48,272 nucleotides of DNA, taken from positions 1 through 48,272 of IMG/VR virus record IMGVR_UViG_3300030060_004007; one strand, 5' to 3'. The position numbers and the translations under genes were made by a program. Each line of letters starts with the position of its first letter. Positions within the stretch are counted from its first letter, which is position 1. This DNA is from a virus. Shown in pieces: positions 18,445-25,896 of the stretch. The notes under the pieces were generated by a model. The model saw only the letters and a program-made list of their open reading frames with translations, searched no databases and had not been told where the DNA came from.

Positions 18445-18473
18445 TTATTTTTCACCTTCTTTTACATACGTAC

Positions 18474-19061
18474 CTACACGGCTACGGCGAATTTTTTCAT
18501 TGTAACATTAACCTTGTAACCCAATAACCTTTTCGCCTTATTATTGGATTCCGTTCTTCCTCCTAATATTATATGGTTCATCTTTAAGGAGTCACTACCT
18601 ATTGTTACTGTTTCTCCTTTCCTTTTTGATTCTAATGTGTATCTAAGAGATTTATACAAGCTTTCCAATCTATGATGTGCATACATGTTATCGGCTGCTC
18701 TTGTGTCTCCTCCGCTAATTGTCCGTATATGACAAGTTATATTATATGTTTCATTCCTAACATCCCAATGTATAGTTGGATATTCTATATCTTGACCGTC
18801 TTCAAATATCACAATTAAATCAGAAGAAGTAGCAGAACCTATTGCTGGACTAGTCTGATTTAACAAACTATATTGTCTAGCTTGACCTCTACTTATTTTA
18901 CCAGATGTTCCATCAGTAGAACCACCAGAGGATAAATTCCTAATATCCAAAATTGTAGGTTTAACTCTATGAGCAGTGGCAATACCTAATGTATTTTGCA
19001 TAACACTAGCACTTGGCCAATGTGTTCTTATGAGATTAACTGCATAAGTGACTTCATCCAT
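18474..19061 (-). CDS. Tail terminator/completion protein candidate
   Basis: The 195-residue protein begins DEVTYAVNLIRTHWPSASV, followed by beta strands (DLIVIFEDGQDIEYPTIHWD, ETYNITCHIRTIS), a helix (MYAHHRLESLYKSLRYTLES) and final strands (KVNVTMKKFAVAV). This alpha-beta-beta-alpha-beta order fits tail terminator proteins, which cap the tail tube and join it to the head. The gene directly precedes the tail tube, the expected place. No motif is diagnostic, so the name rests on fold impression plus synteny. Confidence 0.5.
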   Translation of the reverse strand: MDEVTYAVNLIRTHWPSASVMQNTLGIATAHRVKPTILDIRNLSSGGSTDGTSGKISRGQARQYSLLNQTSPAIGSATSSDLIVIFEDGQDIEYPTIHWDVRNETYNITCHIRTISGGDTRAADNMYAHHRLESLYKSLRYTLESKRKGETVTIGSDSLKMNHIILGGRTESNNKAKRLLGYKVNVTMKKFAVAV

Positions 19062-19249
19062 TATATTCCACTTTCCTTCATTGATTTATCAACCATATTA
19101 GCTAGTTCTTTTTCTATTTTCTCAACTATGAAAGCCATTATTTCTTCATCAGAATAACTAAATTCTCCTAAACCTGTATCTTGAAATAATCTATTTCTTT
19201 CTTCGTACATTTCCTGTATTCTTTTAGTGATACGTATAATATCACTCAA
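19061..19249 (-). CDS. Small hypothetical protein in the head-tail joining region
   Basis: The 62-residue peptide MSDIIRITKRIQEMYEERNR is followed by an acidic middle (GEFSYSDEEIMAFIVEKI) and a helical end. It overlaps the connector candidate upstream by 8 bases and the terminator candidate downstream by one base, so it is embedded in a coupled set of head-tail joining genes. It is all-helical by appearance, without cysteines or a membrane segment. I do not recognise the family; a small connector or chaperone is the contextual possibility. Confidence 0.55.
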   Translation of the reverse strand: MSDIIRITKRIQEMYEERNRLFQDTGLGEFSYSDEEIMAFIVEKIEKELANMVDKSMKESGI

Positions 19250-20360
19250 TCAAGAACACCCCTTCTTGTTTACCATTAACAATTTCCATTGCCTCTGTTC
19301 TTAATATATCGTATTTCTCTTTAACAGATATTTGATTTCCAGACTCAGTAATAAGTACAGTTGCATCATCTGAACGTAGTATCTCACAAGCAACTAATTT
19401 AGTTGCAGCATCAGTAATAACTGCTGGGACTGTTCCACTACCAGCAAAATAAGTAGCCCTAACAGAATTAAGATGAATATATGGGTATTTATCTCTAAAG
19501 AAAATCCTACCTTCTCTACCTATTTTCCACCATTCTTCTTTTCTACCGCTTTCTTCTTTATCAGTAAATGAGCCAACCTCTACACCTTGAGTAGAAGTGG
19601 TAGCTGCATTTCCATTCATATATATGGTACAATTAGCACCATCATCACTTGGTAATAATGATGAAATCAGAACTTTACTTGAGTCCTCAGAATCAAGACA
19701 AGCATAGAAAAAATCTGAAACTTGTTTAGCACCAGTTGAATCTGTCTGTCCTTTTGCCTGAGTTGCTCCAGTTAATGCAGCAGTTTGAGAAGGATACTTT
19801 TCATTAATGAGTGAAACAAGTTCCATTGCTGCGGTTTTATTACCATAGGTAGTATCAAATCTTGAATTAGTAGTACCAGCAAGTAAATTGAACACTAAAC
19901 CATTATTAGGTAAACGAAGATTAATTGTGGTTGTTCCACTAACCATCGAGGTATAATCATTCATTGTTACAGAAGCCTCTGCTCCACAAATATTAGTCCA
20001 TTGAGTGCCTTCCCAAATATCTAATCTAATCATTTTAGAAATACTATGTCTATCTAACTGAACAAAACCGAGATAATCTCTCCATCTTCCAGCAGGATAA
20101 TGTCCTATTCCAGTTGTGAAATTATGATGTTCCTTTTCATATAACAGCCTCCTCCAAGAAGTTTTAGTTTTATTATCGATGAAATCCTCAATTCTTTTAA
20201 TGAATTCACCAACTTCAGAATGCATAGGGGTTGTATTGGCAGTGAAATTAGGAATCTGTAGTAGCTCTGCTACCTTAGAAGAAGTAGTATAATATCCATT
20301 ACCTGTAGAATAATCAGCATTAATAACGGTTGTATCTGAAGGAGACTTATATTGTGCCAT
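19242..20360 (-). CDS. Head-tail connector (adaptor) candidate
   Basis: The 372-residue protein has an N-terminal helical region (SSKVAELLQIPNF, VGEFIKRIEDFIDNKTKTSW) of the sort seen in head-tail adaptors that bind below the portal. A large beta-rich insertion follows, with GGTTTINLRLPNNG-like strands and an MNGNAATTSTQGVEVG segment. The C-terminal part returns to a helical ATKLVACEILRSDDATVLIT region, matching the helical ends of adaptor folds. It lies between head genes and the terminator. Adaptors are usually 100-150 aa, so the size implies an extra decorating domain. Confidence is moderate because no motif is diagnostic. Confidence 0.42.
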   Translation of the reverse strand: MAQYKSPSDTTVINADYSTGNGYYTTSSKVAELLQIPNFTANTTPMHSEVGEFIKRIEDFIDNKTKTSWRRLLYEKEHHNFTTGIGHYPAGRWRDYLGFVQLDRHSISKMIRLDIWEGTQWTNICGAEASVTMNDYTSMVSGTTTINLRLPNNGLVFNLLAGTTNSRFDTTYGNKTAAMELVSLINEKYPSQTAALTGATQAKGQTDSTGAKQVSDFFYACLDSEDSSKVLISSLLPSDDGANCTIYMNGNAATTSTQGVEVGSFTDKEESGRKEEWWKIGREGRIFFRDKYPYIHLNSVRATYFAGSGTVPAVITDAATKLVACEILRSDDATVLITESGNQISVKEKYDILRTEAMEIVNGKQEGVFLIE

Positions 20361-20362
20361 AA

Positions 20363-21427
20363 CTAATCCTCTATACCTTTTGGAATTTTATTTAAAACTC
20401 TTTCTATTTTCTCAAGTCTAGCATTTATAAATTTAAAATAATCAGCTCTAAACATCATTATTTTTTCATTTTCTTCTTTATTTCTACGTTTAACTGCTGC
20501 ACTACCAGCATCAGTAGTTTCCCCAACATTTTCTCGGATTTCATGATTCACTTTATGCCTTATATCAAACACTCTAAATTCTTTTATTTCTTTTCCATCA
20601 TGTATTATTTCTAATTTAAATTTAAACTCATTCAATAATAATGGGTTAACAATATAATTAGTACTATCATTATCCTGCATTATTTCTAATACAAATACAA
20701 ATTTATTTTCATCAATCCAATCGTTTACAATTTCCTCAAATGTTTTATCTTCTTCAATAGATATTATATCTTTAACATATGGTTTTTCCTTATCTAATTG
20801 TATTAAGTCTTTTGATTCTGGTTGTTTTCCTTTATAGTCAACCACTTCTATTTTAATACCAGTATTATCATATCTTTTTATTTTTATATCTCCATCAGAT
20901 GTAGACTCTAATTTTGCGTCTATAACTACACTAAAGTTTCCATCTTCAAGTTGATGAGGTTTTTTATCTTCAAAAACTATTGATTCTATTATATCGTTAA
21001 TTTTAATGGGTGTATTATCTAAACCCCCAAATAACTCTAACTCTTTATTAACTTTATTTTTATCTTCAACATCTTTTATTTTAAAATCATCAGATATTTC
21101 TTCATATCCAATGGATTTTTTAAGGGCTTCAATACCATCAATACTGTCCATTGTATCTTTTAATGATTTATCTTTAATTTCATTTAATAGTTCTTCTAAC
21201 TTATTTTTATACCAATCCGAATGTTTACTAGTATAAATCATATTTTTATTTTCAAAGGCATCATCTAAATTTCTAATAAATTTAGGAGCATAATTAGTAT
21301 GTCTTTGAATAATTTGGTTTTTAGCAACAATGTATTTTTCTATTTCTTCATCTAAAATAATATTTATTTTGTTACCTTCTTCTCTACTTATTACTTTTCT
21401 ATCCTTATCGTACCAAATTAATCTCAT
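20363..21427 (-). CDS. Hypothetical acidic/charged protein (354 aa)
   Basis: I do not recognise this protein. It begins MRLIWYDKDRKVISREEGNK and is very rich in Lys, Glu, Asp and Ile, with helices early (EKYIVAKNQIIQRH, WYKNKLEELLNEIKDKSL). A beta-like centre follows (GNFSVVIDAKLESTSDGDIK, FVFVLEIMQDNDSTNYIVN), then a C-terminal helix near IMMFRADYFKFINARLEKIE. No catalytic motif, zinc site or membrane segment is visible. It lies between a Gly/Met-rich protein and the connector candidate, so it is probably a virion or assembly protein. Confidence 0.5.
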   Translation of the reverse strand: MRLIWYDKDRKVISREEGNKINIILDEEIEKYIVAKNQIIQRHTNYAPKFIRNLDDAFENKNMIYTSKHSDWYKNKLEELLNEIKDKSLKDTMDSIDGIEALKKSIGYEEISDDFKIKDVEDKNKVNKELELFGGLDNTPIKINDIIESIVFEDKKPHQLEDGNFSVVIDAKLESTSDGDIKIKRYDNTGIKIEVVDYKGKQPESKDLIQLDKEKPYVKDIISIEEDKTFEEIVNDWIDENKFVFVLEIMQDNDSTNYIVNPLLLNEFKFKLEIIHDGKEIKEFRVFDIRHKVNHEIRENVGETTDAGSAAVKRRNKEENEKIMMFRADYFKFINARLEKIERVLNKIPKGIED

Positions 21428-21433
21428 GTTTTA

Positions 21434-22177
21434 TCACGCTAACCACTTGGCCCAAGCAGCACCCTTGGAAATCATTTTTCCTAATCCTAAGCCACTATTT
21501 GGTGGAGTATAAGACGCTTGACCAGTAGCGGGGTCAATCCAATATGGATTGTTATAATTATCATAACCAGCAGGGGGAACAGGATAACCAGATTGATTAT
21601 TCATTGCGTTTTGTTGCATCATCATTTGTTGATTCATACCACCTTGAGGTGGTGCTCCCTGAATGGGCATACCATTTGGACCCATTGCAGCAGCGGCTCC
21701 AGCAGCTCCTACACCCATTGCTCCAGCAGCCATTGGTGCTCCCATATTTCCTCCACCTTGAGGGTTAGAACCATCACCAAATCCTTGGGCTTCTAAATAT
21801 TGACTTTTAGCCATCTGTCTTTGGTAAACTACTTCTGAATTAACTGATGCCCCTAATATCTTTTGAATGTCTAATTCTATGTTTTCTTCAGTTATTTGTT
21901 GATATTTAGTAAGACAAGTTTTTTCTAGAATTATATCTCCCTGTGTGGCATCTAATTTAAAATGTAAATCAGCCAACATTTGACTTACTACTCTTTGTAC
22001 TACATCTTCTAATAGTTTTTCAAACGTAGTCAAAAAAGCCTCACCGTGATACAGTAAAAATTCTTCAACGTGATTATCCTGTAAAGTCAAAAGATTATTC
22101 ATTGCTTTGAAATTACTTTGACTATTATTATTCATTTGTGTAGCGAGCGCACCATTACTTGTTCCGAAAAGTCCCAT
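21434..22177 (-). CDS. Protein with helical N terminus and Gly/Met/Pro/Gln-rich tail
   Basis: The 247-residue product has two different halves. Residues 1-125 are helical, with EEFLLYHGEAFLTTFEKLLE and VVSQMLADLHFKLDATQGDI. Residues about 130-225 are low complexity: Gly, Ala, Met, Pro and Gln in runs such as GAPMAAGAMGVGAAGAAAAM and GGMNQQMMMQQNAMNNQSG. A final segment reads GLGLGKMISKGAAWAKWLA, amphipathic or weakly membrane-active in appearance. The low-complexity tail could act as a flexible linker or a condensation-prone segment. The gene sits directly after the zinc-binding gene that follows the GTPase. The function is unknown. Confidence 0.52.
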   Translation of the reverse strand: MGLFGTSNGALATQMNNNSQSNFKAMNNLLTLQDNHVEEFLLYHGEAFLTTFEKLLEDVVQRVVSQMLADLHFKLDATQGDIILEKTCLTKYQQITEENIELDIQKILGASVNSEVVYQRQMAKSQYLEAQGFGDGSNPQGGGNMGAPMAAGAMGVGAAGAAAAMGPNGMPIQGAPPQGGMNQQMMMQQNAMNNQSGYPVPPAGYDNYNNPYWIDPATGQASYTPPNSGLGLGKMISKGAAWAKWLA

Positions 22178-22179
22178 TT

Positions 22180-22818
22180 TTATTCACCTAATAATTCATC
22201 TATTTGTCCTATTTTTCCTTTTAATTCTGTTAACAATGAAAATAATTTTTCCTCTGCGGTAGTAGTGTCAGCCTCTGGCGGTGTTATTTCCCAGCCCTTA
22301 GAGGTTAATGAAATTATATCCTTTTCACTTAATGTTTGCATTGGGCCTCTATTCATAAGTTGTGGTACTTTTGGTCTAGGAATATATCTTTTAAATTCTA
22401 AACCGTGTTTTTCAGCAAGAACTTGTTGTTCTAACATTTCCATTTGTTTAAAGATAGAAGAATGTCTAGGACAGTATGTTCCTTGTAATGGTCTTCCTTT
22501 ATTTACGTGAGATAATGGAATAGGAGGTCTAAGATTATCCCCAGCTTCCCAAATGTGGTGTGCTCCACAAACAACACACCTATCCCTAATATTAAATCTA
22601 AATCCATACTTTTTGAATATAAATTTCTTTTTCTCTGGTAAAAGTACCTTTTTAATTTCCTTCATTTGTTTCTTTGTATCTATAGATTTAAACTCATAAG
22701 TTATAATAGGGCCAGATATTCTAGCATTATTACTTATTCTAGCACCATTAATCATTGTATTCATAGAACTATCATTCATTCCTATAATATTTGGCGTATA
22801 TACCATTTGTTGCGTCAT
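22180..22818 (-). CDS. Putative zinc-binding protein next to the GTPase
   Basis: This 212-residue protein contains a probable zinc site: C81-V-V-C84-G-A-H-H near the middle and C116-P-R-H119 about 30 residues later, a treble-clef or HNH-like spacing. A catalytic HNH motif is not clear. The N terminus is loop-rich (MNDSSMNTMINGARISNNAR), followed by a basic helix (KQMKEIKKVLLPEKKKFIFK), and the C terminus ends in an acidic amphipathic helix (EKLFSLLTELKGKIGQIDEL). It starts 2 bases after the GTPase stop with an AAGGAG ribosome site, so the two are probably co-expressed in fixed proportion. A partner or effector of the GTPase is one possibility; a structural zinc protein is equally possible. 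Confidence 0.55.
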   Translation of the reverse strand: MTQQMVYTPNIIGMNDSSMNTMINGARISNNARISGPIITYEFKSIDTKKQMKEIKKVLLPEKKKFIFKKYGFRFNIRDRCVVCGAHHIWEAGDNLRPPIPLSHVNKGRPLQGTYCPRHSSIFKQMEMLEQQVLAEKHGLEFKRYIPRPKVPQLMNRGPMQTLSEKDIISLTSKGWEITPPEADTTTAEEKLFSLLTELKGKIGQIDELLGE

Positions 22819-22820
22819 AT

Positions 22821-23498
22821 TCAGTACTCCTTAACCATTGTCATTATTCCTCTGTAGACCATTTCGGGGTCTGACTTGGCAGATACGATGTATTTGAAAC
22901 ATGGAATACCCCTATCCTGTAAACGTTGCATACCGAGCCTGAATGGCTCAAAGATGGGGTGTTTATCGATGGCCCCGTTGAATTCATATTTATCTTTCCA
23001 CAAATCGTATTTATTAGCCCATACTCCTACGGCTACTGGGAAGTCCTTCTCCTTCTTCTTTTTAGATTTATTCTTATTTAATCTCCAATACTCATCACAA
23101 ATAGTATCGACTAGAAACTGCCAACCTAATTGGTTTTCTAAATTATATGCTTCATTTAAATGCCTATCATCAATCATAAAAATAATATATTTTACATTTC
23201 TATTTTTCATATCTTTTTTCCAAGCATCCCAATAATAAGTCTGTCCACCTACATCAGCCGTTTTGATAGTTCTAGAATCTTTATCTATTTTTACTACCTT
23301 TCTAGTGGCTCTTTTTAATCCAACTGTTCTATCTTTAACTACAGGTACTTCACCTCTAGTTCTTAATTGATGATGCAAAGTAGTTTTACCAACCTTGGAA
23401 GCACCATAGACTCCAAAATTTAAAGCGTGTAATCTTTGGTATAATTTTGCTGCTGCCTCTGCTGCTAATATAGAAAATCCTGTTAATAATGTAGCCAT
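22821..23498 (-). CDS. Arf/Ras-like small GTPase
   Basis: The 225-residue protein has all conserved G motifs of the small GTPase superfamily. G1 P-loop is G32-A-S-K-V-G-K38-T39; a G2 threonine lies near residue 58 (DRTVGLKRATRK); G3 is D82-V-G-G-Q86; G4 is N162-K-Y-D165; G5 is S206-A-K208. DVGGQ is the form typical of Arf/Arl and G-alpha proteins, and Gln86 corresponds to the residue that positions the hydrolytic water. The N terminus (TLLTGFSILAAEAAAKLYQR) is a hydrophobic/amphipathic helix, as used by Arf proteins for membrane contact. A lysine-rich insert (NKNKSKKKKEKD, 141-152) precedes G4. It is embedded in the structural operon, one base from the stop of a membrane protein gene. Catalysis looks intact; the role in the virus is unknown. 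Confidence 0.88.
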   Translation of the reverse strand: MATLLTGFSILAAEAAAKLYQRLHALNFGVYGASKVGKTTLHHQLRTRGEVPVVKDRTVGLKRATRKVVKIDKDSRTIKTADVGGQTYYWDAWKKDMKNRNVKYIIFMIDDRHLNEAYNLENQLGWQFLVDTICDEYWRLNKNKSKKKKEKDFPVAVGVWANKYDLWKDKYEFNGAIDKHPIFEPFRLGMQRLQDRGIPCFKYIVSAKSDPEMVYRGIMTMVKEY

Positions 23499-23717
23499 TT
23501 AGCCCAATCCAAATAGGTGTTTGATTTTAGAAGCAAACATACCTAGGAAATTTATGCCGTTAGCTCCTAATATGTTACCAAGAAAAAAACACACAACAGA
23601 TACTATTGCTCCCCATAATAAAGCACGTATTTTAATAAAAAACACGTCTGCTGAATGTGCTCTCGATAAATCATAAGCTAATGATTGTTCATCAACGCCT
23701 AATAATCGGTCTAGCAT
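23499..23717 (-). CDS. Small membrane protein upstream of the GTPase
   Basis: I start this gene at the ATG at 23717, which is four bases after a GGTGAT ribosome site; the in-frame GTG at 23729 overlaps that site. The 72-residue product has a charged N terminus (LDRLLGVDEQSLAYDLSRAH), a strong membrane segment (ALLWGAIVSVVCFFLGNILG) and an amphipathic end (FLGMFASKIKHLFGLG). Its stop touches the GTPase start, indicating coupled translation. It could recruit the GTPase to a membrane, act as a holin-like protein, or be an internal virion membrane-active peptide. None of these can be decided from sequence. Confidence 0.65.
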   Translation of the reverse strand: MLDRLLGVDEQSLAYDLSRAHSADVFFIKIRALLWGAIVSVVCFFLGNILGANGINFLGMFASKIKHLFGLG

Positions 23718-23739
23718 TTTTATCACCAATCATTAATTA

Positions 23740-24126
23740 TCATTCCAGAGCCTTTAGAAATTGTTCAGAAACCTCATCATAAGGTCCACCTTCACCTGAA
23801 GCCCTATAGTAACTTAAGTTTCTAGAGCTCATAGTTTCACGAATTTTCTGTCTTTGTTGTTCATCTCTATTTTTCTTCTGCCAATACATGTCTATTTTTC
23901 TATTCAATAACCATGTTTCTAATCTCTCATTAACCGCTAAATCGAACAACGCCTTTTGTAGCATAATCACACCAACTGTAATTAAAGAAAATAATATGGC
24001 GTGAGATATTGCGGGGAAAGGTAATTGTGCTCCATATACTGAATAAAAATAAACATTCAATCCAGAAACTGCCCCCACATACATTATCGTCATTACTAAC
24101 CTTGTGTCTTTATCTATAGCCGCCAT
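23740..24126 (-). CDS. Two-span membrane protein with charged tail
   Basis: The 128-residue protein has two hydrophobic segments, about 11-32 (VMTIMYVGAVSGLNVYFYSV) and 38-60 (FPAISHAILFSLITVGVIML). A long charged helix follows (ETWLLNRKIDMYWQKKNRDE and onwards), ending with EQFLKALE. Two spans plus a charged cytoplasmic tail resemble some holins, but it lies in the head/decoration region next to the GTPase and another membrane protein, so a GTPase-linked membrane role is as plausible. The start follows a GAGGGATATGA sequence. Confidence 0.62.
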   Translation of the reverse strand: MAAIDKDTRLVMTIMYVGAVSGLNVYFYSVYGAQLPFPAISHAILFSLITVGVIMLQKALFDLAVNERLETWLLNRKIDMYWQKKNRDEQQRQKIRETMSSRNLSYYRASGEGGPYDEVSEQFLKALE

Positions 24127-24153
24127 TCATATCCCTCATTATTTTTTTATTCC

Positions 24154-24471
24154 TTAATTAAACTCTACAGTAAATGTTGTTCCTGTTCCACTAACATCTG
24201 TAACATCTGCAAATAAACCAGTAGTAAACCTTACCCCATGCATATCTGCTTCGTTATATGAATCTCCTTCAGATGCTAAACCAACATATAACATACCTAA
24301 CATATTAGCATCGTTACATGCTCCTTGTGATAAACAATCATGAATTGTTACATATCCGGTGTCTGTTCCGGTTGCAAATCCATGAATGCTAATTAGTTTA
24401 CCAACACCTGTATAAATCAATGTGTCAGCACTAATAGCCCCACTGCTTCTACATCCACCTATACCCGTCAT
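24154..24471 (-). CDS. Small beta virion protein, paralogue 1
   Basis: The 105-residue product is a tandem paralogue of the next gene upstream in transcription (24493-24825). Both share GGCRSSGA-x-SAD-x-L near the N terminus, then TGxGKLISIxG, HDCL, LYVG, EADMHGVxF and a C-terminal FN. The repeated strand pattern without charged clusters suggests a compact beta-sandwich. Such small paired proteins next to capsid genes are often head decoration, head fibre or tail-tip proteins. The conserved Cys in GGCRSSG and in HDCL could form a disulphide. The exact role is not established by sequence. Confidence 0.6.
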   Translation of the reverse strand: MTGIGGCRSSGAISADTLIYTGVGKLISIHGFATGTDTGYVTIHDCLSQGACNDANMLGMLYVGLASEGDSYNEADMHGVRFTTGLFADVTDVSGTGTTFTVEFN

Positions 24472-24492
24472 ATTCTCTCCTCATTTTCAATA

Positions 24493-24825
24493 TTAATTAA
24501 ATGTCACTAAGAATTTAGTTGCAGTCCCTGCTACATGAGTAATCTCAGCAAATATACCGTTTTTGAACGTGACACCATGCATATCTGCTTCAACAAAATT
24601 ACCAGCAGTTCCAGTAGTACCAACATATAACACGCCAATAGTATTTGCGGCACTAGCATCACCAGCAATTAAACAGTCATGTAAAACTACATATGCTGAA
24701 TTATCAACTGGCCCAGTAGTAACAAAAGACATACCAGTAATGCTAATTAATTTACCTGAGCCAGTAAAAAGTAATTTGTCAGCACTAAAGGCTCCGCTAC
24801 TTCTACAGCCTCCTATACTACTCAT
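24493..24825 (-). CDS. Small beta virion protein, paralogue 2
   Basis: This 110-residue product is the upstream copy of the duplicated pair. It matches its neighbour over its entire length, with a few-residue insertion in the loop after the first ISITG strand (TTGPVDNSAYVVLHDCL versus TDTGYVTIHDCL). The two genes are separated by about 20 bases, so the duplication is tandem, yet the proteins have diverged substantially, consistent with an old duplication and separate roles or a hetero-oligomer. Decoration or head fibre is the likeliest function by position. Confidence 0.6.
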   Translation of the reverse strand: MSSIGGCRSSGAFSADKLLFTGSGKLISITGMSFVTTGPVDNSAYVVLHDCLIAGDASAANTIGVLYVGTTGTAGNFVEADMHGVTFKNGIFAEITHVAGTATKFLVTFN

Positions 24826-24871
24826 TTACAATGCCTCACTAGTAAAGTCTAAAGAACAATATCGTATAAGT

Positions 24872-25273
24872 CTACTTATCGCTCTTTTCTTCTTCTGAAA
24901 CTGATTCTTTTTCTTCCTTAGCCGGTTTTTCTTCCTTTTTAGGAGCTGACTTTTTAGGTTTCCTAGAACCAGTTAATGATGATTTAGCTTTAGATGCCAT
25001 CGATTTTTTCTTAACAGGAGCTGGAAATAGGGTTTCTTCTACTTTACTAGCATCTGTCTTCAATTTTAAAGCAATATTTTCCAAAAGACCCGCATCAATA
25101 TCCTTAAAATCTGATTTATCAAATTCTACGGTTATATTATGTGAATCCATGTACATCATTGCGGATTTAATAGAAATATCAGTTTTAACATCTAATACCA
25201 ATTGAGTCCCATCAAGGGTGACGAAACCGCCACCACTTTGTTGGGTTGCCTCAATTAAAGTAGCCTTAGCCAC
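24872..25273 (-). CDS. Hypothetical protein with Lys/Glu-rich tail
   Basis: I place the start at the GTG at 25273 (AKATLIEATQQSGGG after the initiator), because GAGGTGAT lies just before it and overlaps the alternative GTG at 25282. The first 90 residues look like a small alpha/beta domain (FVTLDGTQLVLDVKTDISIK, SHNITVEFDKSDFKDID). The last 45 residues are Lys, Ser, Pro and Glu rich, as in SAPKKEEKPAKEEKESVSEE. A disordered tail of this kind suits nucleic-acid or capsid-lumen contact. The gene lies between the decoration candidates. Family unknown. Confidence 0.55.
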   Translation of the reverse strand: MAKATLIEATQQSGGGFVTLDGTQLVLDVKTDISIKSAMMYMDSHNITVEFDKSDFKDIDAGLLENIALKLKTDASKVEETLFPAPVKKKSMASKAKSSLTGSRKPKKSAPKKEEKPAKEEKESVSEEEKSDK

Positions 25274-25283
25274 TATAATCACC

Positions 25284-25859
25284 TCAAAGGTTTCCGGTTA
25301 CTTCTACTACGATATATCCCAAATCTCCAACAGCAGCATTAGCTCCTGAAGACATAACAGTTGCAGATAGTTCTCTTGTAGATGTGTCTTCCATAGTTGT
25401 GTCTCCATCAGCACCGACAACTTCTGTCCAGTGAAGAGTTTGGGTTTCTTTTCCCACAACCCTAATTGATGAGATTGTAGATAATCCAAATTCAGAAGCA
25501 GTCAATAATTCATAGGTTGGAGTTATTGTGATTTCATCGTTAGTTGCATCGGCTGTAATTCCATTAGATTCTACTGTAATTACTGTGGCGGTTGAAGCAG
25601 TTACTAATTTAACTCCATCATTTCCTCCAGTTGCAGCACTTCCAATTGTAATGTGTCTACCTACAGCGGGTTGTGTAAGAGCAGTTCCACTTGCATAAGT
25701 TATTGTCTCACCTGAATTAGCTAGGTTAACTGTACTTGTTACTTCAGCATCACGATATGCTGTAACGTTTACTTTTGCTCTAACTAAATACTCGTCACCA
25801 ACTACTTTCGCTCTACTCAATCCCTTGTGGTCTTCGATAAAGGTTACTGTGTGTGTCAT
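25284..25859 (-). CDS. Capsid decoration protein candidate
   Basis: The 191-residue product directly follows the major capsid gene. It is Thr/Val/Ala rich with alternating short strands (EYLVRAKVNVTAYRDAEVTS, GDLGYIVVEVTGNL) and an inner segment (PAVGRHITIGSAATGGNDGV) that looks inserted between outer strands. This position and composition suit a head decoration or cement protein on an HK97-type lattice. Two purine-rich ribosome-binding candidates (AGGAG and GGAGG) precede the ATG, consistent with high expression. Tail tube-like or Ig-like folds cannot be excluded. Confidence 0.52.
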   Translation of the reverse strand: MTHTVTFIEDHKGLSRAKVVGDEYLVRAKVNVTAYRDAEVTSTVNLANSGETITYASGTALTQPAVGRHITIGSAATGGNDGVKLVTASTATVITVESNGITADATNDEITITPTYELLTASEFGLSTISSIRVVGKETQTLHWTEVVGADGDTTMEDTSTRELSATVMSSGANAAVGDLGYIVVEVTGNL

Positions 25860-25896
25860 ATTTTTTTCCTCCTTTTTTTTCTCCTAAAGATAAAGC

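Noticed and set aside
21518-22510. Plus-strand ORFs of 74-130 aa
   Set aside because: They lie opposite well-supported minus-strand genes with matching overlaps and spacing, and show low-complexity His/Ser/Leu composition typical of shadows.
23499-24126. Holin pair for cell lysis
   Set aside because: Sizes and spans would fit, but there is no endolysin nearby and the location inside the head region next to a GTPase does not support lysis specifically.
24831-24871. Promoter-like TTATACGATA upstream of the paralogue pair
   Set aside because: A single AT-rich match in an AT-rich genome, with no supporting factor-recognition element or spacing evidence.
25860-25896. Poly-A/T tracts between capsid and decoration genes as a terminator
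   Set aside because: There is no stem before the tract; the purine-rich runs are better read as ribosome-binding sites on the minus strand.
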